The notes below the pieces were generated by a model. It was not told the origin of the DNA and searched no databases. It worked only from the letters and a program-made list of their open reading frames with translations. The translations under genes were made by a program, and so were the position numbers. A DNA stretch of 64,000 nucleotides from Streptomyces caniferus (GTDB lineage Bacteria > Actinomycetota > Actinomycetes > Streptomycetales > Streptomycetaceae): positions 3,295,501-3,359,500 of the forward strand of contig NZ_BLIN01000005.1 of the NCBI RefSeq assembly GCF_009811555.1, given 5' to 3'. Positions 1-9,900 of this stretch are shown piece by piece. Position 1 is the stretch's first letter. Each line of letters begins with the position of its first letter.

Positions 1-1008
<1,008 letters not shown>

Positions 1009-1142
1009 GGAGTGCTCCTGTGGGAGTGCGGGGCGGGGGCTGTACGTCCCGGGGCACGGCGTACGGCGCGCCGGGAGGCGTCGGGTGACGCGGGAAGTGC
1101 GGGGTGCCGGAGGCGGGCGCCGGGCGCCCGGGGCAGGCCGGG

Positions 1143-1313
1143 TCAGGCGGCGCAGCGCGGACAGATGGCGCTGGAAAGGCGGCACAGATCCACGTGCAGC
1201 CGTGCGGCTCCGCAGCCGAACGCGCCCAGCAGGGCGGATGCGGAGCGACGCGTGGCGAGTGGAGCGCGCAGCAGCATGCCCGGCCTCTTCTCGCTCACGT
1301 CGTGGTCAACCAT
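1143..1313 (-). CDS. Cys-containing putative leader peptide upstream of cysO-cysM
   Basis: 56-codon ORF whose end reads RLHVDLCRLSSAICPRCAA, with four Cys residues, three of them in the last 15 positions. It resembles the short 'putative leader peptides' with an RxHVDLxR...C tail often annotated before Streptomyces sulfur genes. By analogy with polycysteine uORFs in mycobacteria, slow translation at Cys codons could control the downstream genes; this is inference. The ATG at 1313 has no clear ribosome-binding site, but TACGAT ends six bases before it, which fits leaderless translation. A 134-base GC-rich, hairpin-capable spacer separates it from cysO. Confidence 0.6.
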   Translation of the reverse strand: MVDHDVSEKRPGMLLRAPLATRRSASALLGAFGCGAARLHVDLCRLSSAICPRCAA

Positions 1314-1328
1314 GCGGTCATCGTATCG

Positions 1329-1345
1329 ATTCCCGGTCCGGGTAT
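1329..1345. promoter_or_regulatory. Inverted repeat in the leader/cysO promoter
   Basis: ATTCCCGG-T-CCGGGTAT is an inverted repeat with seven of eight arm pairs matching. On the minus strand it lies just upstream of TACGAT (-12 to -7 relative to the leader ATG), in the spacer between the -10 and a weak TTCCAA -35. That placement suits a repressor operator. No regulator can be named from sequence. Confidence 0.4.
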
Positions 1346-1397
1346 TGGAACCTCGTCCCATGATGCGGACGATCGGTGTACACCAGGTGGGACGGCC

Positions 1398-1823
1398 TCA
1401 GGAGTAGGCCGCCACGACCTCGACCTCTTCCTCGGTGACCTCGCCGTCCACGATCCGGTACGAGCGGAACTGGAAGGGCCCGGCGTCGTCGGTGTCGGCG
1501 GTCGATACCAGGACGTAGTGGGCGCCGGGCTCGTTCGCGTAGGAGAGGTCGGTGCGCGAGGGGTAGGCCTCGGTCGCGGTGTGCGAGTGGTAGATGATCA
1601 CCGGTTCCTCGTCCCGGTCGTCCATCTCGCGGTAGAGCTTGAGCAGGTCGGCGGAGTCGAATTCGTAGAACGTGGGCGACCGGGCGGCGTTCAGCATCGG
1701 GATGAAGCGCTCGGGGCGGCCACTGCCCGCCGGTCCCGCGACCACGCCGCAGGCCTCGTCGGGGTGGTCCTGGCGGGCGTGCTCGACGATCTGGTCGAAG
1801 AGCGCCTTGGTGAGGGTCAGCAT
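1398..1823 (-). CDS. mec: Mec-type JAMM/MPN+ metalloprotease (M67)
   Basis: 141-residue zinc protease. The JAMM motif is complete: Glu24, then HSH at 79-81, Ser89 and Asp92. In Mycobacterium the orthologue Mec releases cysteine from the C-terminus of CysO-cysteine. Its position directly before the leader-cysO-cysM unit supports the same role here, and it could also trim the two-residue tail of this CysO (inference). Start is ATG 1823; TATTCT at about -13 to -8 suggests a promoter almost on top of the start and a possibly leaderless mRNA. Confidence 0.9.
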   Translation of the reverse strand: MLTLTKALFDQIVEHARQDHPDEACGVVAGPAGSGRPERFIPMLNAARSPTFYEFDSADLLKLYREMDDRDEEPVIIYHSHTATEAYPSRTDLSYANEPGAHYVLVSTADTDDAGPFQFRSYRIVDGEVTEEEVEVVAAYS

Positions 1824-1840
1824 GGCGCCAAGAATAGACA

Positions 1841-1881
1841 GCGGGCCCGCACGTACCGAAGAGTGGTACGCACGGGCCCGC
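1841..1881 (-). terminator. Stem-loop terminator after the amino acid permease
   Basis: Arms 1841-1857 and 1865-1881 pair at 15 of 17 positions around a 7-base loop. It follows the permease stop (1928) on the minus strand. Only 17 bases separate it from the mec start, so the hairpin overlaps where the mec -35 region would be. Confidence 0.75.
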
Positions 1882-1927
1882 ATGCTGGACGGTCGGGCGA
1901 TTCGCCCCGGTCCGCCCGAAAGGCGCC

Positions 1928-3394
1928 TCAGTCCTTGGAGCCCTTGGCGGAGGCGTCCTGCGGCGTCGTGCCGGCCGTCAGGCCGTTCGCCGCGTCCCGC
2001 CGCTTGATGCAGAGGTAGCCGACGCCCAGGATGAGCGCCCACACGGGAGCCGCGTAGAGCGAGATCCGCGCGTCCGGGTCGACGCCCATCATCACGATCA
2101 CCATGGCGATGAAGGCCAGCGCGAAGACCGAGGTGTAGGGGCTGCCGGGGGCCTTGAACTCGGACTGCGGCAGCTCGCCGCGGTTCGCCTTGGCGCGGTA
2201 GCGCAGCTGCGAGGCCAGGATGACGATCCACGCCCACATACCGGAGATGGTGGCGAAGGAGACGACGTAGTTGAACGCCTCACCGGGCCACTGGTAGTTG
2301 ATGTAGACGCCGAACAGCATCATCGCGACCGAGACGCCGGTGCCCCAGGTGGGCAGGCCGTTCTTGCTGAGCTTGGTGAAGAACTTCGGGCCCTGGCCGT
2401 TGAGCGCGAGGTCGCGCAGCATCCGGCCGGTGGAGTACATACCGGAGTTGGCCGAGGACAGCGCGGCGGTCAGCACGACGAAGTTGACGATGCCGGCGCC
2501 GGCGGGCAGACCGATCTGCTGGAAGGCGGCGACGAAGGGGCTGACGCCCGGCTTGAAGACCGTCCAGCTGACGACGGACAGGATGATGATCAGCGCGCCG
2601 ATGTAGAAGAGGCCGATCCGCCACGGCACGGTGTTGATCGCCTTGGGCAGGACCTTCTTCGGGTTGGTCGCCTCGCCCGCGGTGACGCCGACGAGTTCGA
2701 CGGCGAGGAAGGCGAACATCACGATCTGCAGCGTCATCAGCGTGCCGCCGATGCCCTTGGGGAAGAAGCCGCCGTGGGACCACAGGTTGGTGAAGGAGGC
2801 GGTGTCACCGGCGTCGGAGAAGCCGAGCGTGATCACGCCGAGGCCGATCAGGATCATGCCGATGATCGCGGTGACCTTGACCATCGAGAACCAGAATTCC
2901 AGCTCACCGAAGATCTTCACGGAGATCAGGTTGATACCGAAGAGCGCGACGGTGAAGACCAGCGCCGCCGCCCATTGCGGTATGCCCTTGTTCCAGTACT
3001 GAACATAAGTGGCCGCGGCGGTCACTTCGGTAATTCCGGTGACGACCCAGAACAGCCAGTAGGTCCAGCCGGTCACAAAGCCGACGAAGGGACCGAGGAA
3101 TTCTCGCGCGTACTCCGAGAAGGAGCCGGAGACGGGCCGGTACATGAGCAGTTCGCCCAGGGCCCGCATGATGAAGAAGATGACCAGACCGACGATGGCG
3201 TAGGCGAGGATGATGCTCGGCCCGGCCATCGAGATCGCCTTACCGGCTCCGAGGAAGAGACCGGTACCGATGGCGCCACCAATGGCGATCATCTGGATCT
3301 GACGGTTTCCCAGACCTCGCTGATAGCCCTCTTCGGGGGCCTGCTCAGCTGCCTCGTTGCCGTCGTGTTGCTTGTCGACCTGCACAGAGGTCAT
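1928..3394 (-). CDS. APC-superfamily amino acid permease (AnsP/CycA/GabP type)
   Basis: 488-residue, about 12-TM secondary transporter. The TM1 motif IGGAIGTGLFLGAGKAI and the later RPVSGSFSEYAREFLG segment are typical of AAT-type amino acid permeases that import amino acids by proton symport. The start chosen is ATG 3394, which has GGAGAAAGG upstream; the ATG at 3415 lies 5' of that site and encodes a meaningless extension. The hydrophilic N-terminus (about 30 residues) is cytoplasmic. Substrate cannot be told from sequence; asparagine, D-serine/alanine and lysine are all plausible. Confidence 0.88.
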   Translation of the reverse strand: MTSVQVDKQHDGNEAAEQAPEEGYQRGLGNRQIQMIAIGGAIGTGLFLGAGKAISMAGPSIILAYAIVGLVIFFIMRALGELLMYRPVSGSFSEYAREFLGPFVGFVTGWTYWLFWVVTGITEVTAAATYVQYWNKGIPQWAAALVFTVALFGINLISVKIFGELEFWFSMVKVTAIIGMILIGLGVITLGFSDAGDTASFTNLWSHGGFFPKGIGGTLMTLQIVMFAFLAVELVGVTAGEATNPKKVLPKAINTVPWRIGLFYIGALIIILSVVSWTVFKPGVSPFVAAFQQIGLPAGAGIVNFVVLTAALSSANSGMYSTGRMLRDLALNGQGPKFFTKLSKNGLPTWGTGVSVAMMLFGVYINYQWPGEAFNYVVSFATISGMWAWIVILASQLRYRAKANRGELPQSEFKAPGSPYTSVFALAFIAMVIVMMGVDPDARISLYAAPVWALILGVGYLCIKRRDAANGLTAGTTPQDASAKGSKD

Positions 3395-3715
3395 GTGTGG
3401 TGCGCCTTTCTCCATACCGACCCGGTCTGTCCGGATCGGGTCCCGATCCCCCCGGATGGAGTTCCTGCACGCCGACGGTCGGCCGGCACAGCGCTCCCGC
3501 GGCGACAGGGGTGGCGTCGCTCACGGCAGGTCGTGAACATGTATCACGGCGTCTCGCGGATCGCCTAGGGATGGCGCAAAGCAAACCACACGGAAAAGGG
3601 GACAAGGCCCATGAAGTGCCGCAATTCACATGGCGGCAGTGACGCGATCGTTATCCGGATTTGAGCCTCCGCTGAGCGGACATCGCGGAAACAACCGGAG
3701 TGGTACGCCCGGATT
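3395..3715. other. Intergenic, permease promoter side
   Basis: Stretch between the permease start and the DUF2017 stop. It should hold the permease promoter. A plus-strand 17-codon ORF at 3611-3664 with an upstream AAGG exists but has no other support. Short CCGCTGAGCGG palindrome at about 3668-3678. Nothing else seen. Confidence 0.5.
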
Positions 3716-4309
3716 TCAGCCCATTAGAGACTCGACAAGAGTCTCCTGGAGCCCGCCGAGCCACAGATATGCCATCACCATCGGCTTGCGCGGATCGCTG
3801 TCCGGGAGCCGCAGCAGCTCGCCGCCGTCCTCTTCATCGGTCACTTCAAGCCGTGTTCCGATGGCCAGCCTGAGGTCGTTGAGCGCCCCCAGCCACTGAC
3901 GGCACTCACGGGGGTCGAGGCGGAGCATCGCGCTGTCGCCGGCGGGCGCCAGGGTGTCCAGCGCGCGGATCAGCGCCAGGGCGTCCTCGCGCTTGCGCGA
4001 GCGCAGGTCGTTCTCGGTGTAGCGGCGGAATTCGGCGGAGGCGGCGCGCACATCGTCGTCGGGGACGAGGTCGGGCCCGCCGTAGGCGTCGGGGAAGAGG
4101 CGGGCCAGCACCGGGTCGGCGGGCGGCTCGCTGGGGCCGTCGTTGAAGATCGACGCCAGCAGGTCGTCGCTCTCGTCCTCGCCGGTCTCCTCGCCCGGAC
4201 CGATCAGCTCCATCAGCTGGACGGCGAGGCTGCGCAGGATGGAGATCTCGACCTCGTCGAGGGGTACGGCGGCGCCGCCGCCCGGCTGCGGCTCGAAGTG
4301 CCCGGTCAT
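3716..4309 (-). CDS. DUF2017 protein, coupled to ClpS
   Basis: 197-residue soluble, acidic protein of the actinobacterial DUF2017 family. It is found next to clpS in Streptomyces and Mycobacterium. The ATG at 4309 overlaps the clpS TGA (ATGA), so translation is coupled, which suggests a role in ClpS/Clp-protease adaptor function, though none is established. It has no membrane segment. The ending ([16 protein letters not shown]) is typical of the family. Confidence 0.85.
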   Translation of the reverse strand: MTGHFEPQPGGGAAVPLDEVEISILRSLAVQLMELIGPGEETGEDESDDLLASIFNDGPSEPPADPVLARLFPDAYGGPDLVPDDDVRAASAEFRRYTENDLRSRKREDALALIRALDTLAPAGDSAMLRLDPRECRQWLGALNDLRLAIGTRLEVTDEEDGGELLRLPDSDPRKPMVMAYLWLGGLQETLVESLMG

Positions 4310-4668
4310 CGGCGGTCCTGCTGAAGCGTCGCCCACAGGCCGTAGCCGTGCATGGCCTGCACGTCGCGCTCCATTTCCTCGCGGCTGCCGCTGGAGACCA
4401 CCGCGCGTCCCTTGTGATGGACGTCGAGCATCAACTGGTGCGCCTTGTCCTTGGAGTAGCCGAAGTACGACTGGAAGACATAGGAGACATAGCTCATGAG
4501 GTTGACCGGGTCGTTGTGGACGATCGTGACCCACGGGACGTCGGGTTCGGGGACCTCGAAGGGTGCCTCGCTCGACTCGGGGCGCTCGATCTCGACCGGG
4601 ACACTGAGGGTGCAGCGATACGGCCGGAGCGTAATCGTGGGTGACGGGTGGGCGCTCACAGGCCCCAT
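4306..4668 (-). CDS. clpS: ATP-dependent Clp protease adaptor ClpS
   Basis: 120-residue N-degron adaptor that delivers substrates with N-terminal Leu/Phe/Trp/Tyr to ClpAP/ClpCP. The family core is present: [15 protein letters not shown], then a helix with [22 protein letters not shown] 35-residue N-terminal tail precedes the fold. Start ATG 4668 is preferred over GTG 4659, which has no spacing for a ribosome-binding site. Stop overlaps the DUF2017 start. Divergent from pncB. Confidence 0.92.
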   Translation of the reverse strand: MGPVSAHPSPTITLRPYRCTLSVPVEIERPESSEAPFEVPEPDVPWVTIVHNDPVNLMSYVSYVFQSYFGYSKDKAHQLMLDVHHKGRAVVSSGSREEMERDVQAMHGYGLWATLQQDRR

Positions 4669-4811
4669 GCTGCCACCCGAGGGCGGGCGACGCACAAATG
4701 CCCCTTGCGCGGGCCGCGTCGGCGAGCCGCGCACGGCGGCCGCGGGCGCCCTTTTGTCGCTCCCGGAGCACTATCGTCAATGTGACGAGTACGAGAGGTA
4801 GCATCTCCCCC

Positions 4812-6140
4812 ATGAACACAGCAGACCTGGGGCTGCCGGTGGCCGTGCCGTCGACTGCGCTCTTCACCGACCAGTACGAACTCACCATGCTGCAGGCAGC
4901 GTTGCGGTCCGGGACCGCGGAACGGCGCTCGGTCTTCGAGGTCTTCACCCGCCGGCTCCCCGAGGGCCGGCGCTACGGCGTGGTGGGCGGCACCGGCCGG
5001 GTGCTGGACGCGGTGGAGAACTTCCGCTTCGACGAGACGATCCTCGGCTTCCTGCGCGAACGCGCCATCCTCGACGAGCCGACGCTCCGGTGGCTGGCCG
5101 ACTTCCGCTTCCGCGGCGACATCTGGGGCTACCCGGAGGGCGAGGTCTACTTCCCCGGCTCCCCGATCATGCGGGTCGAGGGCACCTTCGCCGAGGCGGT
5201 CCTCCTGGAGACGGTGATCCTCTCGATCCTCAACCACGACTCCGCGGTGGCGGCGGCCGCCTCCCGGATGTCGGTGGCGGCCGGCGCCCGCCCGCTGATG
5301 GAGATGGGCGCCCGGCGCACCCACGAGCTGTCGGCGGTGGCCGCGTCCCGCGCCGCCTACGTCGGCGGCTTCCACACCACGTCCGACCTGGCGGCCGGCT
5401 TCCGCTACAACATCCCCACCGTCGGCACCAGCGCCCACGCCTTCACCCTGCTGCACGACACCGAGCGGGACGCCTTCACCGCGCAGGTCGACAGCCTCGG
5501 CAGCGGCACCACCCTGCTCGTGGACACCTTCGACGTCACCGAGGCGGTGCGCACCGCCGTGGAGGTGGCCGGCCCCGGTCTCGGCGCCGTCCGGATCGAC
5601 TCCGGCGATCTGCTGCTGATCGCCCACCGGGTGCGCCAGCAGCTGGACGAGCTGGGCGCCACCAAGACCAAGATCGTGGTGACCAGCGATCTCGACGAGT
5701 ACGCCATCGCCTCGCTGGCCGCCGCGCCGGTGGACGCGTACGGCGTCGGCACCCAGCTGGTGACCGGCAGCGGGCACCCGACCTGCTCGATGGTCTACAA
5801 GCTGGTCGCCCGCGCCGACAGCGAGGAGCCCGGCGCCCCGCTGCGGCCGGTCGCGAAGAAGTCGATGGGCGCCAAGACCTCGATCGGCGGCCGCAAGTGG
5901 GCCGCGCGCCGGCTCGACGAGGACGGGGTGGCCGTGGCCGAGGTCATCGGCACCGGGCCGGTCCCGGCGGAGCTGGCCGACCGGCAGCTGGCGGTGCCGC
6001 TGGTGAGCGCCGGCGAGGTGGTGGCCCGGGAGCCGCTGGACGCCGCCCGCGAGCGGCACATCGCCGCCCGCGCCCGGCTGCCGCTGTCGGCGACCCAGCT
6101 CTCCCGCGGCGAGCCCGTCCTGTCGACCGAGTACGTCTGA
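4812..6140 (+). CDS. pncB: Nicotinate phosphoribosyltransferase
   Basis: 442-residue enzyme that makes nicotinate mononucleotide from nicotinate and PRPP (Preiss-Handler salvage). The N-terminus FTDQYELTMLQAAL is diagnostic of PncB. The barrel core has VGGFHTTSDLAA, a GTSAHAF segment and VRIDSGDLL. ATG 4812 is chosen because the reading frame upstream lies in the clpS promoter side and is not conserved in type. A terminator hairpin and then pncA follow, giving two consecutive steps of NAD salvage. Confidence 0.95.
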   Translation: MNTADLGLPVAVPSTALFTDQYELTMLQAALRSGTAERRSVFEVFTRRLPEGRRYGVVGGTGRVLDAVENFRFDETILGFLRERAILDEPTLRWLADFRFRGDIWGYPEGEVYFPGSPIMRVEGTFAEAVLLETVILSILNHDSAVAAAASRMSVAAGARPLMEMGARRTHELSAVAASRAAYVGGFHTTSDLAAGFRYNIPTVGTSAHAFTLLHDTERDAFTAQVDSLGSGTTLLVDTFDVTEAVRTAVEVAGPGLGAVRIDSGDLLLIAHRVRQQLDELGATKTKIVVTSDLDEYAIASLAAAPVDAYGVGTQLVTGSGHPTCSMVYKLVARADSEEPGAPLRPVAKKSMGAKTSIGGRKWAARRLDEDGVAVAEVIGTGPVPAELADRQLAVPLVSAGEVVAREPLDAARERHIAARARLPLSATQLSRGEPVLSTEYV

Positions 6141-6187
6141 GCGTCCACCGCGTACGTCCGGCCCGGCGCCACGGCCCGTGAGCGGGG

Positions 6188-6220
6188 TGCCGGGCGGCGG
6201 CCGGGGCGGGCCGCCCGGCA
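6188..6220 (+). terminator. Hairpin after pncB
   Basis: TGCCGGGCGGC (6188-6198) pairs perfectly with GCCGCCCGGCA (6210-6220), an 11-bp stem with an 11-base loop, about 50 bases after the pncB stop. No U-run, as is usual in Streptomyces. Confidence 0.6.
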
Positions 6221-6334
6221 TCCACCGCGCTGCCGGGCTCCGCACCACTCCCGCAATCCCCCTCCAGTGGCTACCCTCGGTCACACCACCGTTCCGCGCC
6301 CCTCCCCTCGATTCCCAGCCGGAAGGCACGCACC

Positions 6335-6931
6335 ATGCACCGGGCATTGATCGTCGTTGATGTGCAGAACGACTTCTGCGAGGGCGGCAGCCTCGCGGTG
6401 GCGGGGGGTGCGGATGTCGCGGCGGCCATCACCGATCTGATCGGCCAGGCGGCCGGCGGCTGCTACCGATACGTCGTGGCCACCCGCGACCACCACATCG
6501 ATCCCGGTGACCACTTCTCCGACGCCCCGGACTACGAGCACTCCTGGCCGGTGCACTGCGTGGCCGGCACGGAAGGCAGCGGCTTCCACCCCAATTTCGC
6601 GCCGGCGATCGCCTCCGGCGCCATCGACGCCGTCTTCGACAAGGGCTCCCACACCGGTGCCTACAGCGGTTTCGAGGGCGCGGACGAGAACGGCACCCCG
6701 CTCGAGGACTGGCTGCGCGCGCACCGCGTCAGCGAGGTCGACGTGGTGGGCATCGCCACCGACCACTGCGTACGCGCCACCGCCCTGGACGCGGTCCGCG
6801 CCGGGCTGCGCACCCATGTCCTGCTGGACCTGACCGCCGGTGTGGCCGCGCACACCACCGAGCGGGCGCTGGAGGAGCTGCGGGCGGCCGGCGCCGAGCT
6901 GACCGGCAAGCCGGTGGTCCTCGGCGGCTAG
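6335..6931 (+). CDS. pncA: Nicotinamidase (isochorismatase-like)
   Basis: 198-residue cysteine hydrolase converting nicotinamide to nicotinate. VVDVQNDFCEGGSL carries the catalytic Asp, TRDHHIDPGDHFS holds the metal-binding region, and IATDHCVRATALDA contains the nucleophilic Cys. Length is as usual for PncA. It follows pncB on the same strand, consistent with a salvage pair. Start ATG 6335 has GGAAGG upstream. Confidence 0.93.
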   Translation: MHRALIVVDVQNDFCEGGSLAVAGGADVAAAITDLIGQAAGGCYRYVVATRDHHIDPGDHFSDAPDYEHSWPVHCVAGTEGSGFHPNFAPAIASGAIDAVFDKGSHTGAYSGFEGADENGTPLEDWLRAHRVSEVDVVGIATDHCVRATALDAVRAGLRTHVLLDLTAGVAAHTTERALEELRAAGAELTGKPVVLGG

Positions 6932-6933
6932 GA

Positions 6934-6974
6934 CGTGTCCTGTGGATCGGGCCGGGGCCGATCCGAAGGACACG
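6934..6974. terminator. Bidirectional hairpin between convergent genes
   Basis: CGTGTCCT (6934-6941) pairs with AGGACACG (6967-6974), and inner GGATCGG pairs with CCGATCC, separated by a two-base internal mismatch. It sits between the pncA stop and the stop of the convergent minus-strand gene at 6998. Confidence 0.75.
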
Positions 6975-6997
6975 CCCTGGAGCCGCCCGCGGGGCCC

Positions 6998-7387
6998 TCA
7001 GGCGGCCGATGCGGGGCGTTCGTCGTCCCCGTCCGGGTCCTCCCCGCCGACCGGGAACGCCGGATTGCGCAGCAGCGCCCGTATCGGATGCCACGACTCG
7101 GTGTCGTCCTCCGGGGCCTCGCGCCAGACCAGGCCGTCCGGATGGTGCAGCACGGCCGTGATCTCGTCGGGTGTGGGCGGCTCGGAGTTGCCGCGCAGGT
7201 AGACGGCCCGCAGCCCGAGATTGCGCAGCCTGGTCAGGGCGCGCTGGCGGTTCACGGCATGGACCAGGACCCGCACCCGGCAACCGCAGTCGTACAGGCC
7301 GGCCGGCGCCCCGTGGGGCGGTCTGGGCAGCGAGAGGGCGACCACCACGCTTCCGCCAGGAAGCCTGATGAAACCGCCACCGGACAT
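6998..7387 (-). CDS. Conserved hypothetical protein
   Basis: 129-residue soluble protein, function unknown. Features: a Gly-rich start (MSGGGFIRLPGGS), a CGCRVRVLVHAVNRQRAL segment and a disordered acidic tail. ATG 7387 is chosen because GGGAG lies about eight bases upstream; ATG 7393 is too close to it. It reads like a small Streptomyces-specific protein. No domain recognised. Confidence 0.65.
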   Translation of the reverse strand: MSGGGFIRLPGGSVVVALSLPRPPHGAPAGLYDCGCRVRVLVHAVNRQRALTRLRNLGLRAVYLRGNSEPPTPDEITAVLHHPDGLVWREAPEDDTESWHPIRALLRNPAFPVGGEDPDGDDERPASAA

Positions 7388-7450
7388 CGTCATATCTCCC
7401 CCGTGAGACTTCGCGTCAACAAGGAACTGTAGAACGCATCTAAACGCGAA

Positions 7451-7482
7451 TCGGCCGCCGCCCGCTAGGGGGCGACGGCCGA
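7451..7482 (-). terminator. Terminator of the M6 protease gene
   Basis: TCGGCCGCCGCCC (7451-7463) pairs with GGGCGACGGCCGA (7470-7482) with one mismatch and a six-base loop, starting 28 bases after the protease stop on the minus strand. Flanked by T/A-rich sequence. Confidence 0.8.
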
Positions 7483-7509
7483 ATAGCCTCTGACCTGCGA
7501 TTTTACCTT

Positions 7510-9900
7510 TTACTTACCGGCGCGGCCGACCCGGAGCGTCACCGTGGAGCCGTCGCGGGCCTCCTTGGTGATCTTGATCTGGGTGTTGGTGTCAGGGACG
7601 ATCACACCACCGGTCGGGTTCGTCTTGTCGTAGTAGACGCCGTGCCGGTCGTCGAAGAGCGTGACGCCCTTCTTCGAGGTGATCTTGACCTGCTTGCCGT
7701 CCCGGTGGAGGGTCAGCGCGTCGGTCGGGAACCGCGTGAAGGTCGAGTCGTAGGACTGGAAGCGGTTGCGCATCAGCTTGCCGTCGGCCCAGTGCTCGGC
7801 CTTGGGGTGCGCGTCGACCGGCAGGATCTGCCCGTAGCCGGGGTGCTGGCCGACGTTGTTGTCCGGCTGCGAGGTGTCCCACAGCCAGATCAGCACGCCG
7901 TTCTGGTACGGGAAGTGCTCCACCCAGCTCGGCTTGGCGGTGGTCCAGCCGAAGTTGTACGGGCCGACCTTGAGGGTCTTGTCGTACGACACGTACTGGC
8001 GGTTCTCGGCGATGTAGTACTGCGGGTAGTCCTTGGTGAAGGACGCGCCGATGCGCGAGAAGCCCTTGCTGGTCCAGCCGTTGTCGCCGCCCTCGGCGTT
8101 GTCGCTGAACAGCGCCTGGCCATCGGCGGTGACGCCGATGCTGTCGGCCGCGAAGCCCTTCTGCGCCGCGCCGCCGTCGGTCTGGTAGCGGAAGCGGAGG
8201 TCGATCTTCTTGCCCGCGTAGGCGTCCAGCGGGTAGACGAGGTCCTGGTAGGAGGCGACGGTGCCGGTCAGGGCGGGCTTGTCGCTGCCGTCGCGCGGAA
8301 TGGCCTTGCCGCCCGCGGTGCCGTCCAGGGCCGTCCAGTTGTTGCCACCGTCGGTCGAGACCTCGGCGTAGAGGTAGTCGTAGTCCTTCTCGATGTCCCA
8401 CCAGCCCTTGAGGCCCAGGGACGCCTTGGACTTGCCGGTGAGGTCCACCTGCCGGGACAGGGTGTTCTTCAGGTCGTTGCCCATGTCGCTCCACCACTGG
8501 TGGGAGCCCTCCGCGGGCGCGACGATGTCGGTCTTGACCTGCTTGGCGGGCAGCTCGACGACCACTGCCTGCTTGTTCTTGGTGTTGTACTCGGCGACGC
8601 CCAGCTTGTGGGTGGACTTCTTCGCGGCCTTCGCCTTGCCGTAGTTGAGCCAGCCCAGCTGCAGCTTGTCCCAGGCGCTCATGTCGCCGGGCAGGTTGCC
8701 GATGTCGTCCTTGCCGGTGCCGAGCCAGGAGCCGCCCGACATCAACGACCAGAAGTCCACCGAGGATTCGCCGGTGCCGCTGGTGTCGTACTCGTCCGGC
8801 AGGCCCAGGTCATGGCCGTACTCGTGGGCGAAGACGCCGAGCCCGCCGTTCTCCGGCTGCATGGTGTAGTCGCCGACCCAGATGCCGGTGTCGCCGATCT
8901 GGGTGCCGCCCGCCTTGTTGGCGCCCGGACCGGTCTTGCCGGCGTCGGTGCCGTAGGCGTACCAGCGGTGCGCCCAGATGGCATTGGTCTTCTGGACACC
9001 GCCGCCCGCGGACTCGTCCTCGCCGGCGTGCACGATCTGGAAGTGGTCGATGTAGCCGTCGGGCTCGTTGAAGTTGCCGTCGCCGTCGTGGTCGTAGCGG
9101 TCCCACTGGTCGTACTTGGCGAGGTCGGCCTTGATCTGGGCGTCGGTGCGGCCCTTGGCCTTCTGGTCCTTGGCCCACTGGTTCACGCCGTCGCGGATCA
9201 GGTCCCAGGCGCTGGCGCAGTTGGTCTGGCCGCAGTAGTTGGAGCCGTACCGGGCCTCGTTGTAGTCGACCTTGACCCAGTCGGAGACCTCGCCCTGGAC
9301 CGAGTAGCGGCCCGAGGACTGCTTCTCGTAGTACTTGGCCAGCGACTGCTTCTTCTTGTCGTGCGAGAAGTAGAGGTCCTGGAAGTGCTTCTGGTTGAAG
9401 TCCTTCTGCCAGGCCGTGCTGTTGTCCTTGGCACGGTCCGGCTCGGCTATCTTGTTGTGCGCCGGGCCGGGGTCGCCGCCGAACTTCTTCACCGGCGGCT
9501 TGGGGCCGTCGCCGTCCGGGTCGTACATCGTGGTGTCGTCGACCTTGTCGCCGAAGTCCACGAGGACGGTGAAGATCTTGTCGGTCTTCTGCCGGGCGAG
9601 CTCGACGTACTTGCTCCTGCCGAGCTTGACGACCTTGGAGCCGTCCCGGTCGGTCGCCTTGGCGTCACCGGAGATGACCTGCTGGAGCGCTTCCTTGCGC
9701 TCGGCCGCCTGCTGGTCGCTGTAGGGGCCCTTGAGGTCGTGGTCCACGGTCCGCTCGGGGGCCGGGTCATGGCGCCTGGCAACGGGCGACGGTCCCTGGG
9801 CGTCGGCCGCGGCCACCCCCGAAGACAAAGCGGCCGCCCCGATCGCGGCAATCGCCGTGGCCAGGGCGGCCGATCTGAACACCGTTCTGTTGTCTCTCAC
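7510..9900 (-). CDS. Secreted M6 metalloprotease, immune inhibitor A type
   Basis: 796-residue secreted zinc endopeptidase. A signal peptide occupies about residues 1-33 (Arg near the start, AALATAIAAIGAAALSSG, AAADA cleavage region). The zinc site HEYGHDLGLPDEYD with a downstream Met turn (FWSLMSGGSW) identifies family M6. The C-terminal half has beta-sandwich segments typical of InhA-like proteases. GTG 9900 is chosen with GGGGAGGA nine bases upstream. Monocistronic, bounded by a strong terminator. Likely an exoprotease; the substrate is unknown. Confidence 0.93.
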   Translation of the reverse strand: MRDNRTVFRSAALATAIAAIGAAALSSGVAAADAQGPSPVARRHDPAPERTVDHDLKGPYSDQQAAERKEALQQVISGDAKATDRDGSKVVKLGRSKYVELARQKTDKIFTVLVDFGDKVDDTTMYDPDGDGPKPPVKKFGGDPGPAHNKIAEPDRAKDNSTAWQKDFNQKHFQDLYFSHDKKKQSLAKYYEKQSSGRYSVQGEVSDWVKVDYNEARYGSNYCGQTNCASAWDLIRDGVNQWAKDQKAKGRTDAQIKADLAKYDQWDRYDHDGDGNFNEPDGYIDHFQIVHAGEDESAGGGVQKTNAIWAHRWYAYGTDAGKTGPGANKAGGTQIGDTGIWVGDYTMQPENGGLGVFAHEYGHDLGLPDEYDTSGTGESSVDFWSLMSGGSWLGTGKDDIGNLPGDMSAWDKLQLGWLNYGKAKAAKKSTHKLGVAEYNTKNKQAVVVELPAKQVKTDIVAPAEGSHQWWSDMGNDLKNTLSRQVDLTGKSKASLGLKGWWDIEKDYDYLYAEVSTDGGNNWTALDGTAGGKAIPRDGSDKPALTGTVASYQDLVYPLDAYAGKKIDLRFRYQTDGGAAQKGFAADSIGVTADGQALFSDNAEGGDNGWTSKGFSRIGASFTKDYPQYYIAENRQYVSYDKTLKVGPYNFGWTTAKPSWVEHFPYQNGVLIWLWDTSQPDNNVGQHPGYGQILPVDAHPKAEHWADGKLMRNRFQSYDSTFTRFPTDALTLHRDGKQVKITSKKGVTLFDDRHGVYYDKTNPTGGVIVPDTNTQIKITKEARDGSTVTLRVGRAGK

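Noticed and set aside
3611..3664. 17-codon plus-strand ORF MKCRNSHGG... with AAGG upstream
   Set aside because: Too short to judge, no neighbour on its strand that it could lead, and no known family. Left out as a gene.
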